DNA of 64,000 nucleotides, from the NCBI RefSeq assembly GCF_001465835.2, contig NZ_CP013661.2, positions 1,163,501-1,227,500 of the forward strand, read 5' to 3'. The stretch is from Planococcus kocurii. GTDB lineage: Bacteria; Bacillota; Bacilli; Bacillales_A; Planococcaceae. A model generated the notes under the pieces. The model saw only the letters and a program-made list of their open reading frames with translations. It was not told the origin of the DNA and did no database searches. Positions within the stretch are counted from its first letter, which is position 1, and each line of letters starts with the position of its first letter. The position numbers were made by a program, and so were the translations under genes. Shown one piece after another: positions 16,920-24,971 of the stretch.

Positions 16920-17507
16920 TTAAAAAAGACTTTGCAAATCCTTTACCGGCCGAGCGTCTGCTTGTCCTTCGTAACTAATAAATTCAATTTCTCCAATGCG
17001 CATGCCAGCATTGTATTCCCCGATAACTGTATCCAATAGAATAAAAGAAGCCGAGATAAATTCATCTTCATTTTCTTCAGTAAAACCTTTAATGTAAAGA
17101 ATTAAATTCACTTCGTCGTTGGCGTTATCTTTTTCAAAAGTACAAAAGATGTCTTCCCATGCTAATTTAATATCGCCATACTCGATCGATACCTCTTCGT
17201 CTTGTCGCTGGCGAAAGGCGATAATCGTAAACGATTCAAATTCTGGAGCCTGACCAACTAGATCAATGACGTCATCAAATGCCTCAACCATGCCGTCCGC
17301 ACTGATGATGAATTGTCGTTTGTCGTTAATTAAACGTTCACTAAGTTCAAACGCCAAATGTTTGTTAACCTTGTGCAATTTCTTTTCCAATTGATTTAAT
17401 AGTTTGCTTCTACTCGACTCATCCAAGCGACTATAGACCTCTTTATTGTCTGCAAACCATTCCCAAAAAGCCGCCACTTTATTTTTTCTCTTCGGCAACC
17501 AATTCAT
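16920..17507 (-). CDS. Uncharacterised protein, 195 aa
   Basis: I do not recognise the function. It begins MNWLPKRKNKVAAFWEWFADN, with a basic head and helical region to about residue 60. A mixed alpha/beta part follows with several acidic stretches (QDEEVSIEYGDIKLAWEDI, FTEENEDEF) and a C-terminal strand pattern MRIGEIEFI. No signal peptide or membrane segment is present, so it is probably cytoplasmic. AAAGGGGAT lies about 6 bases before the ATG, supporting a real gene. Single-gene unit. Confidence 0.6.
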   Translation of the reverse strand: MNWLPKRKNKVAAFWEWFADNKEVYSRLDESSRSKLLNQLEKKLHKVNKHLAFELSERLINDKRQFIISADGMVEAFDDVIDLVGQAPEFESFTIIAFRQRQDEEVSIEYGDIKLAWEDIFCTFEKDNANDEVNLILYIKGFTEENEDEFISASFILLDTVIGEYNAGMRIGEIEFISYEGQADARPVKDLQSLF

Positions 17508-17681
17508 CCTGCTATCCCCTTTGCACCCATCTATGATTTCTTCTTTCTATCATATCATTTTCACACGAAAGGGATAGTTCTTTTTATCCATGAAGAAAGT
17601 CTGCTTCTAAGCTATCCAGTCTACGACAATAAAAAAAACCTATCCACAAATCAGTAACGCTGACTCGTAGACACGCTTTTT

Positions 17682-18197
17682 TTATTTTCTGAATCTGATT
17701 GCTAATCCTTTTAAGAAGTTGCGTGCATAGCGATCGCCGCATTCTTTGTAATTTTTATGGCCAACTTTTCGGAGTAACGCTCCAAGTTCACCTTTTGTTA
17801 CCGTAACTCCAGCTAAATCCCAAATCTCCAACATGTCTTCACTCGTTAGCTGTAAAGCAATTTTCACTTTTTTCAGCAGTAAGTTGTTAGAACGTTCATT
17901 GGTCACTGCAGAAACTTCAGTTTGCCCAGGTTTGGGCTCTTGACGTCCTCTTTTGAAAACGATAAATCCATTTAAAAAAGATTCAAATAGAGCGTCTTCT
18001 GCTTTAATATAGTCTTCTTCCCGGTCAATCCAAATACGATCTTCCTCTTCCTCTTCGCTATCTGGGGTTTTTGTCAGCACTTTTAATACTTCATCTTTGC
18101 TAAGTTCTATACCACCCAATTTGAAAATTTCGACCATATCCCTGTTTTTTATATCTAGTGCATAACGCAGTCTGATCAATAAATCGTTATTATCCAT
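17682..18197 (-). CDS. DUF1456 family protein (YehS-like)
   Basis: Two copies of the small DUF1456 helical domain: LLIRLRYALDIKNRDMVEIFKLGGIELSKDEV at the N-terminus and LLKKVKIALQLTSEDMLEIWDLAGVTVTKGEL in the second half, linked by an acidic region (EEEEED). The biochemical function is unknown for the family. Start set at the ATG eight bases after AGGAGG, removing 23 unsupported upstream residues, giving 171 residues. The C-terminus is basic (FLKGLAIRFRK). Confidence 0.8.
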   Translation of the reverse strand: MDNNDLLIRLRYALDIKNRDMVEIFKLGGIELSKDEVLKVLTKTPDSEEEEEDRIWIDREEDYIKAEDALFESFLNGFIVFKRGRQEPKPGQTEVSAVTNERSNNLLLKKVKIALQLTSEDMLEIWDLAGVTVTKGELGALLRKVGHKNYKECGDRYARNFLKGLAIRFRK

Positions 18198-18302
18198 CTT
18201 TTCTTCCTCCTGTAGCTTGCTCATTATCGTCGTTATCCGAAGTCGATTCAATTCTAATGATAGCACATAATCCCCGGGTCATCGCACTTACGCGAAGACA
18301 GC

Positions 18303-18330
18303 AAAAAAGACAGGATTAAAACACTGTCTC
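18303..18330 (-). terminator. Terminator overlapping the end of the 70-aa gene
   Basis: GAGACAG pairs with CTGTC across a short loop, followed on the minus strand by six T. The stem includes the last codons of the 70-residue gene. Confidence 0.7.
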
Positions 18331-18528
18331 GTGGTTTTCTTTATTTTTTACTTCTTTTAATTGTTCGACTTTCTCTTTCATATCTTGAATAATGTCCAAA
18401 GATTCTTTATCGTTCGTCGACTCTTCATAGAAAAACTGCAAATCTCGCTCCATATCTGCCAGACGTTCATTATAGTGTTTCAGTTTTTCGGCGATAATCA
18501 AACGCTTTGCTTCTTCTATACTCTTCAT
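18316..18528 (-). CDS. Small coiled-coil protein, 70 aa, unknown function
   Basis: Short, highly charged, predicted all-helical protein with coiled-coil character (LADMERDLQFFYEES, DIIQDMKEKVEQLKEVK). No membrane segment or cysteine is present. GGAGGT lies eight bases before the ATG and a terminator follows, so it is a genuine small gene. Function not recognised. Confidence 0.65.
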   Translation of the reverse strand: MKSIEEAKRLIIAEKLKHYNERLADMERDLQFFYEESTNDKESLDIIQDMKEKVEQLKEVKNKENHETVF

Positions 18529-18705
18529 CTCTTGTTACCTCCACTTCGACAATCTACGAACAAGCTTTCCCCTTTATTCCCTACTTCTTCATGCTTTAAT
18601 CCTTTTTTTGTGACAGTATTATGTCTGCACGAGCTTCAATAAAGAAGGAAAAGTAACGAATACATCTCTTTTGCCCCAGGCCCCTTTCTTTAATTGTCAA
18701 CTAAG

Positions 18706-18734
18706 TTTACGATTTAAAGCATGTGTGCTATACT
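18706..18734 (+). promoter_or_regulatory. Promoter of the CarD-like gene
   Basis: TTTACG, 17 bases, TATACT, ending 34 bases before the start codon. Confidence 0.6.
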
Positions 18735-18768
18735 AGAATTAGTTGAGATACATTTTAGGAGGAAAAAA

Positions 18769-19281
18769 ATGTTTACCATTGGAGATCACATCATTTATTC
18801 CACACATGGCCTATGTAGAATTAACGATATCCGTGATGAAACAGTTTCAGGTGTCACAAAGAAATATTATAAATTGCATCCTTTAGCGAATACGTTAGTG
18901 ACCATCACTACGCCTGTCGATAACGATAAAGTCGTGATGCTGAAGCTTCTCCAAAAAGAACAAGCACTCGAAATCATTGAAATTTTTAAAAAGCCTGGAG
19001 TAGAGCCCGATCAGTCAACTGCTAAAGCGTTACAGCCTAAGCTCATTAATACAGGAGACCGCATGCAAATTGCGGAAATTGTTAATACGCTAATGCGCAA
19101 AAAGTTTGATACGCAGCTTCAGAAAGAAACTTTCTACGCGCATGACTATAAACTGATTAACAACACACAGATCATGCTCTTTAAAGAACTTGCTCACGCA
19201 ATGGACACGAGCTTTGAAGAAATCAATCAAATGATTAACGACCTGATCACAGAAGATCAACCGTCGTCGACTGTTAACTAG
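18769..19281 (+). CDS. CarD/CdnL-family transcriptional regulator
   Basis: An N-terminal CarD_CdnL/TRCF RNA-polymerase-interaction domain occupies about residues 1-60 (FTIGDHIIYSTHGLCRI, the usual Gly-Asp..Val-Tyr..His-Gly pattern). A helical C-terminal domain follows, including the segment MLFKELAHAMDTSFEEINQ. It should bind the RNA polymerase beta subunit and modulate promoter opening. TAGGAGGAAA precedes the ATG; an upstream in-frame ATG lies within the promoter and was dropped. About 170 residues is typical. Followed by a strong bidirectional terminator. Confidence 0.85.
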   Translation: MFTIGDHIIYSTHGLCRINDIRDETVSGVTKKYYKLHPLANTLVTITTPVDNDKVVMLKLLQKEQALEIIEIFKKPGVEPDQSTAKALQPKLINTGDRMQIAEIVNTLMRKKFDTQLQKETFYAHDYKLINNTQIMLFKELAHAMDTSFEEINQMINDLITEDQPSSTVN

Positions 19282-19284
19282 ACT

Positions 19285-19333
19285 AAAAAAAGATCTTGTT
19301 TCATCAATAAATTGATGAAACAAGATCTTTTTT
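19285..19333. terminator. Strong bidirectional terminator
   Basis: A very long perfect stem (AAGATCTTGTTTCATCA with its complement) with A/T-runs on both sides separates the convergent CarD-like and MarR genes. Confidence 0.92.
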
Positions 19334-19343
19334 AACATCCAAA

Positions 19344-19808
19344 CTATATTCCCCAATCGGTCTTTAAAAGATCTTTGAGCATTTTCATTTGATCAGCACC
19401 AATTTTTTCTGCAATTTTATGTTCCAACTGAATTTTCAATGCTTCGTTTTTTTCGTAGTATTCTTCCCCTAACGTCGTGAGTCGAATGCATTTTTCTTTT
19501 TTATTGTTCTCAACATTTTGTACTTCTACCAATTCTTTAGTCACCAAGTTTTTAATGAATTTATGGATGGCCTGGCGAGAGATGTCTACATTTTTGGTAA
19601 CATACGAAATAGTGGGCTGCTTTTTATAAATGCGTGCCATAATCTGCCATTCAGAGTTTGAAATGTGGATGTCACTCGTGTCATTCCATGCACGCTCTGA
19701 AATTCTCTGTGTTGAAATATGGCGTTCGCTCAATAAATCAATCAACTCTAAATTCTGCAATTCCACGTACGGGGTCAAACGGTTCACTCCAATCATTTGC
19801 TTCGCCAT
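19344..19808 (-). CDS. MarR-family winged-helix regulator
   Basis: Winged helix-turn-helix protein: helices and recognition region at about residues 60-105 (ISYVTKNVDISRQAIHKFIKNLVTKELV), then the wing (NNKKEKCIRLTTLG) and a C-terminal dimerisation helix. The regulated genes are unknown. The annotated ATG has no ribosome site and lies only two bases after a good -10 box, so translation may start at Met-5 (19796) or the message may be nearly leaderless. Confidence 0.8.
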   Translation of the reverse strand: MAKQMIGVNRLTPYVELQNLELIDLLSERHISTQRISERAWNDTSDIHISNSEWQIMARIYKKQPTISYVTKNVDISRQAIHKFIKNLVTKELVEVQNVENNKKEKCIRLTTLGEEYYEKNEALKIQLEHKIAEKIGADQMKMLKDLLKTDWGI

Positions 19809-19810
19809 TT

Positions 19811-19839
19811 AATATACCGATTCTATCAGATGAAGTCAA
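19811..19839 (-). promoter_or_regulatory. Promoter abutting the MarR start codon
   Basis: TTGACT, 17 bases, TATATT on the minus strand. The -10 ends two bases before the first ATG, predicting a transcript start near 19804, inside or just past that ATG. Confidence 0.6.
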
Positions 19840-19889
19840 TTTGTGAAAATACTAGCGATTCCATAACTTTCTCTTCGTCATATCGTCCT

Positions 19890-19936
19890 AAAAAACCGCC
19901 TAGACATTCCACTTTTTGGAATACTCAGGCGGTTTC
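19890..19936 (-). terminator. Terminator downstream of dus
   Basis: AAACCGCCT pairs with AGGCGGTTT, with an inner ATTCC/GGAAT stem and T-run on the minus strand, 65 bases after the dus stop codon. Confidence 0.75.
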
Positions 19937-20001
19937 TTATGATGAAGATACCATTATTTCATTTCAAAAACACTTGCACAAAAGAATTCTATTGCGTTCT
20001 A

Positions 20002-20991
20002 TTAGACAGATGTCAGCTCTTGCTCCTGCTTCTCAAAGTCGTTCAGCAATGCACGTACTTCATCTGTCGTTTCAGTATACATCAACTGATTTCTCAATTC
20101 ACCAACGCCTCGTACTCCACGAACATAAATTTTAAAGAAGCGGCGCAACGGTTTGAATGCGATGGGCTGACTTTCTGTTGAGTAGTGGTCGTGAAGGTCT
20201 AGGTGTAGCCTCAGCAAGTCAAACAATTCTTTCGGGCTATGTTCTGTCGGTTCTTGTTCAAAAGCAAAGGGATTGTGAAAAACACCTCGCCCGATCATAA
20301 CGCCGTCAACCCCATATTTATCGGCAAGTTCCTGACCCGTTTGACGATCCGGAATATCTCCGTTGATCGTCAAAAGAGTATCTGGCGCGATTTCGTCACG
20401 AAGTTTCTTGATTTCTGGAATCAATTCCCAATGTGCAGGCACTGCGCTCATTTCTTTTTTAGTCCGCAAATGAATCGATAAATTGGCAATATCCTGCTCA
20501 AATAGATGAGTCAGCCAGCCTTTCCACTCGTCCACGTCCGTATACCCAATTCTTGTTTTGACGCTGACAGGCAAGCCGCCTGCTTTTGCTGCCTGGATAA
20601 TATCAGCTGCGTTGTCCGGATAACGGATCAAGCCACTGCCTTTTCCTTTGGCCGCAACATTTGGCACAGGACAACCCATGTTGATGTCGACTCCTTTAAA
20701 GCCTTGTTTCGCCATTCCGATGCTCATCTCTCGGAAATGCTCAGGCTTATTGCCCCATATATGAGCCACCATTGGTTGTTCGTCTTCAGTAAAGGTCAAA
20801 CGCCCTCGCACACTAAAGATTCCTTCCGGATGACAGTAACTTTCCGTATTTGTAAACTCAGTAAAAAACACATCCGGTTTTGCCGCTTTTGCTATTACAT
20901 GGCGAAACACTACATTCGTAACATCTTCCATCGGCGCCAATACAAAAAAAGGTCGTGGTAAATCACGCCAAAAATTCTCTTTCATATTCAA
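20002..20991 (-). CDS. dus: tRNA-dihydrouridine synthase
   Basis: FMN/NADPH enzyme reducing uridine to dihydrouridine in tRNA. A TIM-barrel shows [12 protein letters not shown] near residue 20, [21 protein letters not shown] near residues 100-120 (catalytic Cys in GCP), and VSVKTRIGY. The C-terminal helical RNA-binding part begins about residue 240. The sequence belongs to the shorter Gram-positive Dus group (329 residues). A TTG start seven bases after GAGAGGA fits better than the ATG two codons later. Monocistronic. Confidence 0.88.
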   Translation of the reverse strand: MNMKENFWRDLPRPFFVLAPMEDVTNVVFRHVIAKAAKPDVFFTEFTNTESYCHPEGIFSVRGRLTFTEDEQPMVAHIWGNKPEHFREMSIGMAKQGFKGVDINMGCPVPNVAAKGKGSGLIRYPDNAADIIQAAKAGGLPVSVKTRIGYTDVDEWKGWLTHLFEQDIANLSIHLRTKKEMSAVPAHWELIPEIKKLRDEIAPDTLLTINGDIPDRQTGQELADKYGVDGVMIGRGVFHNPFAFEQEPTEHSPKELFDLLRLHLDLHDHYSTESQPIAFKPLRRFFKIYVRGVRGVGELRNQLMYTETTDEVRALLNDFEKQEQELTSV

Positions 20992-21219
20992 GTTCCAATC
21001 CTCTCATTAAAGGATGCAAGATCGATTCTTCATCCAAACATTATCATTCGATTTATACTAGCAATCTTTATTGTATCGTCATCTCATTTTTTCTTAACCT
21101 TATACAGTTTACACGAATCGTCCGTTTGTGGAAAGTGGCGGGGGTTGTATTGACAATGCTACGTTGTTTAATCGCTTGCTGACTTTAGATTGGCTAGTCA
21201 TCGTACTACTTTTCATCAT

Positions 21220-21254
21220 AAAAGCGTCAACTCGATTATAGAGTTGACGCTTTT
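21220..21254 (-). terminator. Terminator downstream of the GGDEF gene
   Basis: AAAAGCGTCAACTC pairs perfectly with GAGTTGACGCTTTT over a 7-base loop, 17 bases after the diguanylate cyclase stop codon. It may work in both directions. Confidence 0.9.
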
Positions 21255-21271
21255 AGCTTGGAAATCAACGA

Positions 21272-22228
21272 TCACACGATCTTTTCTGTTTCAAAAAACT
21301 GATACGCGTTTTTCCCTGATTTCTTCGCTTGAAATAAAGCGAAATCCGCATTTTTAAGGAGTGTTTTCAAGTCAATTTCGCTGTTAATTGAGTACGTAGC
21401 AATTCCAAGACTTGCAGAAAGTTGAAAATCATCATCCCAAGTCATCAAACTATCCAGTAAACGTGTCGCCATTTCACTCAGTCGTTCTGCGCTAGTTGGT
21501 TGAGAGAAATGGATAACGAATTCATCTCCTCCTAATCTAACAGCAAAAACATCCTCATACCCATCGATAAATTTCAGAAGTCTGGATGCAACTTCTTCTA
21601 ACACCATGTCTCCGGCGTCATGACCGTACAAATCGTTGACTCCTTTAAAGCCATCCAAATCTAGAAAGAACACTGTTCCTCCAGAATCGTGATGGTCTTC
21701 GAAAAATTTAGCAAGATAACGTCTATTGTATAGGTTGGTTAACACATCTCTATAAGCAAAACGCTCTAAATCCAAGTAATAAGAAAACATCCGAACAATT
21801 CGTTGAAGCAAGTGAATACTTTTCTCATCAAAACGGCTTACTTGATCATTCACTGCACACAATGTTCCGAATTTCTCTCCATTAACAAAAGAAATAGGGA
21901 TCCCCAAATAAGATTTAATGTTGGCTTTTTCTAGTATATTCTTAAAATCACCTAAACTACTTTCTTTGCTGACGTCTTCATAAATCAACGGTTGTTTTGT
22001 TCCAAAATCAATGTGCTGACAAAGGGTATCATTAAGATTTACAATCGTACCTTCAGTGACATCAATGCTTGTATTATCATTTGATAATTTCAATATTACT
22101 TGCTGCGTATCATTAATAGAACTTAAAAAAATAAATTGCTCCGGCAAGATTTCTTTGGCGAGATCGAGTAAGTCAGTAGCTAGTTCATCAAAATTCTTGT
22201 ACATTTCTAATTCTTGAAATATCGTCAT
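21272..22228 (-). CDS. GAF-GGDEF diguanylate cyclase
   Basis: Cytoplasmic signalling enzyme predicted to make cyclic di-GMP. A GAF-type sensor domain at about residues 15-150 (segment SYLGIPISFVNGEKFGTLCAVND) is followed by a GGDEF domain at about 160-318, with active site RLGGDEFVIHF and metal-binding FFLDLDGFKGVND. The usual RxxD inhibitory site upstream of GGDEF is absent (GYED instead), so product inhibition may be weak. GAGGTG precedes the ATG. No membrane segment is present. The ligand of the GAF domain cannot be told from sequence. Confidence 0.88.
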   Translation of the reverse strand: MTIFQELEMYKNFDELATDLLDLAKEILPEQFIFLSSINDTQQVILKLSNDNTSIDVTEGTIVNLNDTLCQHIDFGTKQPLIYEDVSKESSLGDFKNILEKANIKSYLGIPISFVNGEKFGTLCAVNDQVSRFDEKSIHLLQRIVRMFSYYLDLERFAYRDVLTNLYNRRYLAKFFEDHHDSGGTVFFLDLDGFKGVNDLYGHDAGDMVLEEVASRLLKFIDGYEDVFAVRLGGDEFVIHFSQPTSAERLSEMATRLLDSLMTWDDDFQLSASLGIATYSINSEIDLKTLLKNADFALFQAKKSGKNAYQFFETEKIV

Positions 22229-22570
22229 CGTCAGGCACCTCGATTATCGTCATGTCCGTATTTTTAAGTTAACCAACTATCCATTTAATCGTATAAGTCT
22301 CACTAAAGCTTAACATAGACAGCGAATGGTTGTTAAACAACTTGCCCGCCTCTTGAATGACCCACTAAGTGATTATTGAAGACATTTAAGAGCTTCGTTT
22401 CTTGTCAGACACCTAGTGAAATAAATAGCAATACCCGAAAAAAGCTCTTTTATAGTTCAATTGATGGAGAGTCTGTGTTTACTTTTTATTGATAAAAGAT
22501 AATTTTTGCCTAAAGACTCAATAAAAAAAAGCTTTACAATCAATAATTTCTCTTATATAGTAACTGAATA
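22229..22570. other. Intergenic stretch between divergent genes
   Basis: About 340 AT-rich bases containing the upstream regions of the GGDEF gene and of the gntR-type gene. No open frame, RNA gene or convincing hexamer pair was found apart from the palindrome at its right edge. Confidence 0.4.
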
Positions 22571-22584
22571 GTTATAACATTATA
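22571..22584. promoter_or_regulatory. Operator-like palindrome before the GntR gene (copy 1)
   Basis: GTTATAACATTATA contains TTATAA-CA-TTATAA with the neighbouring base and overlaps a TATAAT -10 box (22581-22586). A 13-of-14 copy stands before the transporter gene at 23415. Probable autoregulatory site. Confidence 0.55.
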
Positions 22585-22608
22585 ATCACCAGACAGAGGG
22601 TGGGATGC

Positions 22609-23331
22609 ATGAAAATTGATAAAGCAGCAACAACTCCTCTTTATTCGCAAGTAGAGGTTATTTTAGAGGATAAGATTCTGACAGGAGTTTGGGACGAAGG
22701 CTTTCAGATTCCAACAGAAAACGAATTGGCAGAAACGCACGATGTTAGCAACATTACCATCAAACGAGCCATTATGAATTTAGTGGACAAAGGAATGCTC
22801 ATGCGACAACGCGGACGCGGAACTTTTGTAACCAAACTGCCAACAGAGAAAAATATCCACAAATCAGAGTTTATCAAGATGAATGAAGAGATTAGCAGTT
22901 CTCATGATTTACTTGCAAGTGGTTTTCATCAAGCCTATCCTGGGGTAGCTAAGCAGTTAGGTTTGCCTGCAGACACTGAATTCGTCTATTTAGAGCGACT
23001 TGGCTATGAAGAAGGAGAATTGGTTTCGTTAGAGTACACTTATATTCCTCAGAATATCTGGCCCGCTATCGAACAGCCACCCAACAAAGATACATTTGTT
23101 TATGACGTTCTGAAAAAAACATGTGGAATTTCTCTAGCACGTTCGAAAAATTACTTTTCTGCAGCAGTCGCCAATGAAAAAGAAATGAAGTTGCTTGGAG
23201 TTCGTTCAAATACGCCGCTCTTTGTTTGGGAGCGCATTACGTACTCCACGTCCGGAGAGCCTGTTGAGTATTCTAAATTCGTTATGAAACAAGACAAAGA
23301 CAAGTACTATGTAGAGTTAGAACTGACTTGA
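22609..23331 (+). CDS. GntR-family regulator, HutC subfamily (UTRA domain)
   Basis: An N-terminal winged helix at about residues 5-75 (PLYSQVEVILEDKILTG, DVSNITIKRAIMNLV, GRGTFV) and a C-terminal UTRA effector domain at about 90-240 (YLERLGYEEGELVSLEYTYIP, WERITYSTSGEPVEYSKF). The effector is probably the substrate of the adjacent carrier and opine-dehydrogenase-like enzyme. ATG chosen eight bases after AGAGGG; an upstream GTG overlaps the SD. It leads a co-oriented cluster of three genes and has a shared palindrome in its promoter. Confidence 0.87.
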   Translation: MKIDKAATTPLYSQVEVILEDKILTGVWDEGFQIPTENELAETHDVSNITIKRAIMNLVDKGMLMRQRGRGTFVTKLPTEKNIHKSEFIKMNEEISSSHDLLASGFHQAYPGVAKQLGLPADTEFVYLERLGYEEGELVSLEYTYIPQNIWPAIEQPPNKDTFVYDVLKKTCGISLARSKNYFSAAVANEKEMKLLGVRSNTPLFVWERITYSTSGEPVEYSKFVMKQDKDKYYVELELT

Positions 23332-23414
23332 TCGATAGAAAAAGTGATCTCTAATGTTGCCTACATCGTTTTATATAGAAACTAGTATCATTTTAGTTTC
23401 TATTATTATATAAA

Positions 23415-23428
23415 GTTATAATATTATA
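23415..23428. promoter_or_regulatory. Operator-like palindrome before the YfcC gene (copy 2)
   Basis: GTTATAATATTATA, 13 of 14 identical to the site at 22571-22584, about 70 bases upstream of the transporter start. It points to joint control by the HutC-type regulator. Confidence 0.55.
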
Positions 23429-23499
23429 CTTAATTAAGTTAATATGATTTTAAAGCTGAGTTACCTGTTTTTTATACATTTAGAAGGATGGTGGGTTAC

Positions 23500-24927
23500 A
23501 TGGAAAAGCACAGCAAGGGGAAAAATGAAAAACGAAAGTTGAAATTGAAAGCGCCTACAACAACTGCATTACTGATGTTCATCATCGTTCTTGTCGCATT
23601 ATTAACTTATATCGTACCTGCAGGTCAGTACGAGCGAGCAATGGATGATGAAACCGGTAGAGAATTAATCGTTGCGGATAGCTTCTCTTATACAGAATCT
23701 TCACCTGTTGGGCCTGGCGGCGTATTGTCATCCGTGTTTAACGGCATCGTTGGCGCTGCTGAGATTATCGCATTTGTCTTGATTGTCGGTGGCGTCTTTG
23801 GGGTCATCGTTAAAAGTGGCGCCATTAATGCGGCGCTAGCTCGATTGATCCATCGCCTGAAAGGAAGAGAATCTCTTTTTATCGTCATTGCCATGACTGC
23901 ATTTGCGATTGGCGGTGCGACGTTCGGAATGGCCGAAGAGACTTTGCCTTTTGTTGCGATTGTACTCGCTGCAACAATTGCGATGGGCTATGACCGAATT
24001 GTCGCAGTATCGATTGTGGTCGTCGGCGTGTATGCAGGATATTCTGCTGGTCCTCTCAATCCTTTTAACGTTGGAATTGCACAAGCTATCGCTGGATTGC
24101 CTCTTTTTTCAGGTATCGGCTTACGTACTATCCTAATGATTGGCGGATTGATCATCGCCATTCATCACACATTGAGATATGCCAAGAAAGTGAAACTGAA
24201 TCCCAAAACAAGTCTCTTATCAGGAGAAACAGTCGAAGTCGAAACTGACGTTACATTGCTGGATAATCTCACCATGACCAAGCAACACAAAGCCATTATG
24301 ATTATTTTGGGCTTATCACTTGTTTCACTCGTTTTCGGTGTATTGAAATACGGCTGGTACCTCGGAGAAATTTCTGCATTAATGTTACTGATGGGCATTA
24401 TCGTTGGTCTTATTGCATTCAATGGTAGCTTTAATCAATTTACCGATGAATTTATGAAAGGTGCTGCTGAATTAACAGCTGCCGCCCTTATCATCGGCCT
24501 CTCTCGTGCGATTCTTGTCGTCATGGAAGAAGGACAGATTATTGATACTTTCGTTTATGCTGTGTCTACGCCGCTAGCAGGCTTACATAGTGTCTTTGCC
24601 GCTTGGGGCATGTACATTTCACAAGGACTTATTAACTTTGTTATTCCGTCATCTACAGGACAAGCTGCTGTTGTGATGCCGATTATGTCTTCTATTAGTG
24701 ATGTGATTGGCATTAACCGTCAAATTGCCGTTCAGGCATTTCAATCTGGAGATGGCTATTGGAATATGATTACTCCAACACATCCAGTTCTGATGGCGGC
24801 ACTTGGCATTGCAGCTGTTCCATTTGGTAAATGGATTCGTTTTGCAGGACCACTCGTATTAAAATGGACGATTTGGACAATGATTATTTTAGCAATTGGT
24901 GTATGGATTGACTGGGGTCCATTTTGA
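23500..24927 (+). CDS. YfcC/DcuC-superfamily membrane carrier
   Basis: Integral membrane protein of the C4-dicarboxylate anaerobic carrier family (YfcC group), with about 12 hydrophobic segments. A basic N-terminus precedes a first membrane helix (ALLMFIIVLVALLTYIVPAG). Conserved polar re-entrant regions GMAEETLPFV near residue 140 and PSSTGQAAVVMPIM near residue 385 are visible. YfcC relatives move organic or amino acids; the substrate here is not known. The ATG after GAAGGATGG was chosen over an upstream in-frame ATG abutting the SD. Its stop lies 44 bases before the dehydrogenase gene. Confidence 0.82.
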   Translation: MEKHSKGKNEKRKLKLKAPTTTALLMFIIVLVALLTYIVPAGQYERAMDDETGRELIVADSFSYTESSPVGPGGVLSSVFNGIVGAAEIIAFVLIVGGVFGVIVKSGAINAALARLIHRLKGRESLFIVIAMTAFAIGGATFGMAEETLPFVAIVLAATIAMGYDRIVAVSIVVVGVYAGYSAGPLNPFNVGIAQAIAGLPLFSGIGLRTILMIGGLIIAIHHTLRYAKKVKLNPKTSLLSGETVEVETDVTLLDNLTMTKQHKAIMIILGLSLVSLVFGVLKYGWYLGEISALMLLMGIIVGLIAFNGSFNQFTDEFMKGAAELTAAALIIGLSRAILVVMEEGQIIDTFVYAVSTPLAGLHSVFAAWGMYISQGLINFVIPSSTGQAAVVMPIMSSISDVIGINRQIAVQAFQSGDGYWNMITPTHPVLMAALGIAAVPFGKWIRFAGPLVLKWTIWTMIILAIGVWIDWGPF

Positions 24928-24971
24928 TTCCAACTAGTAAAAGAAAAATCGCGAACTGGGAGTAGATAAAG

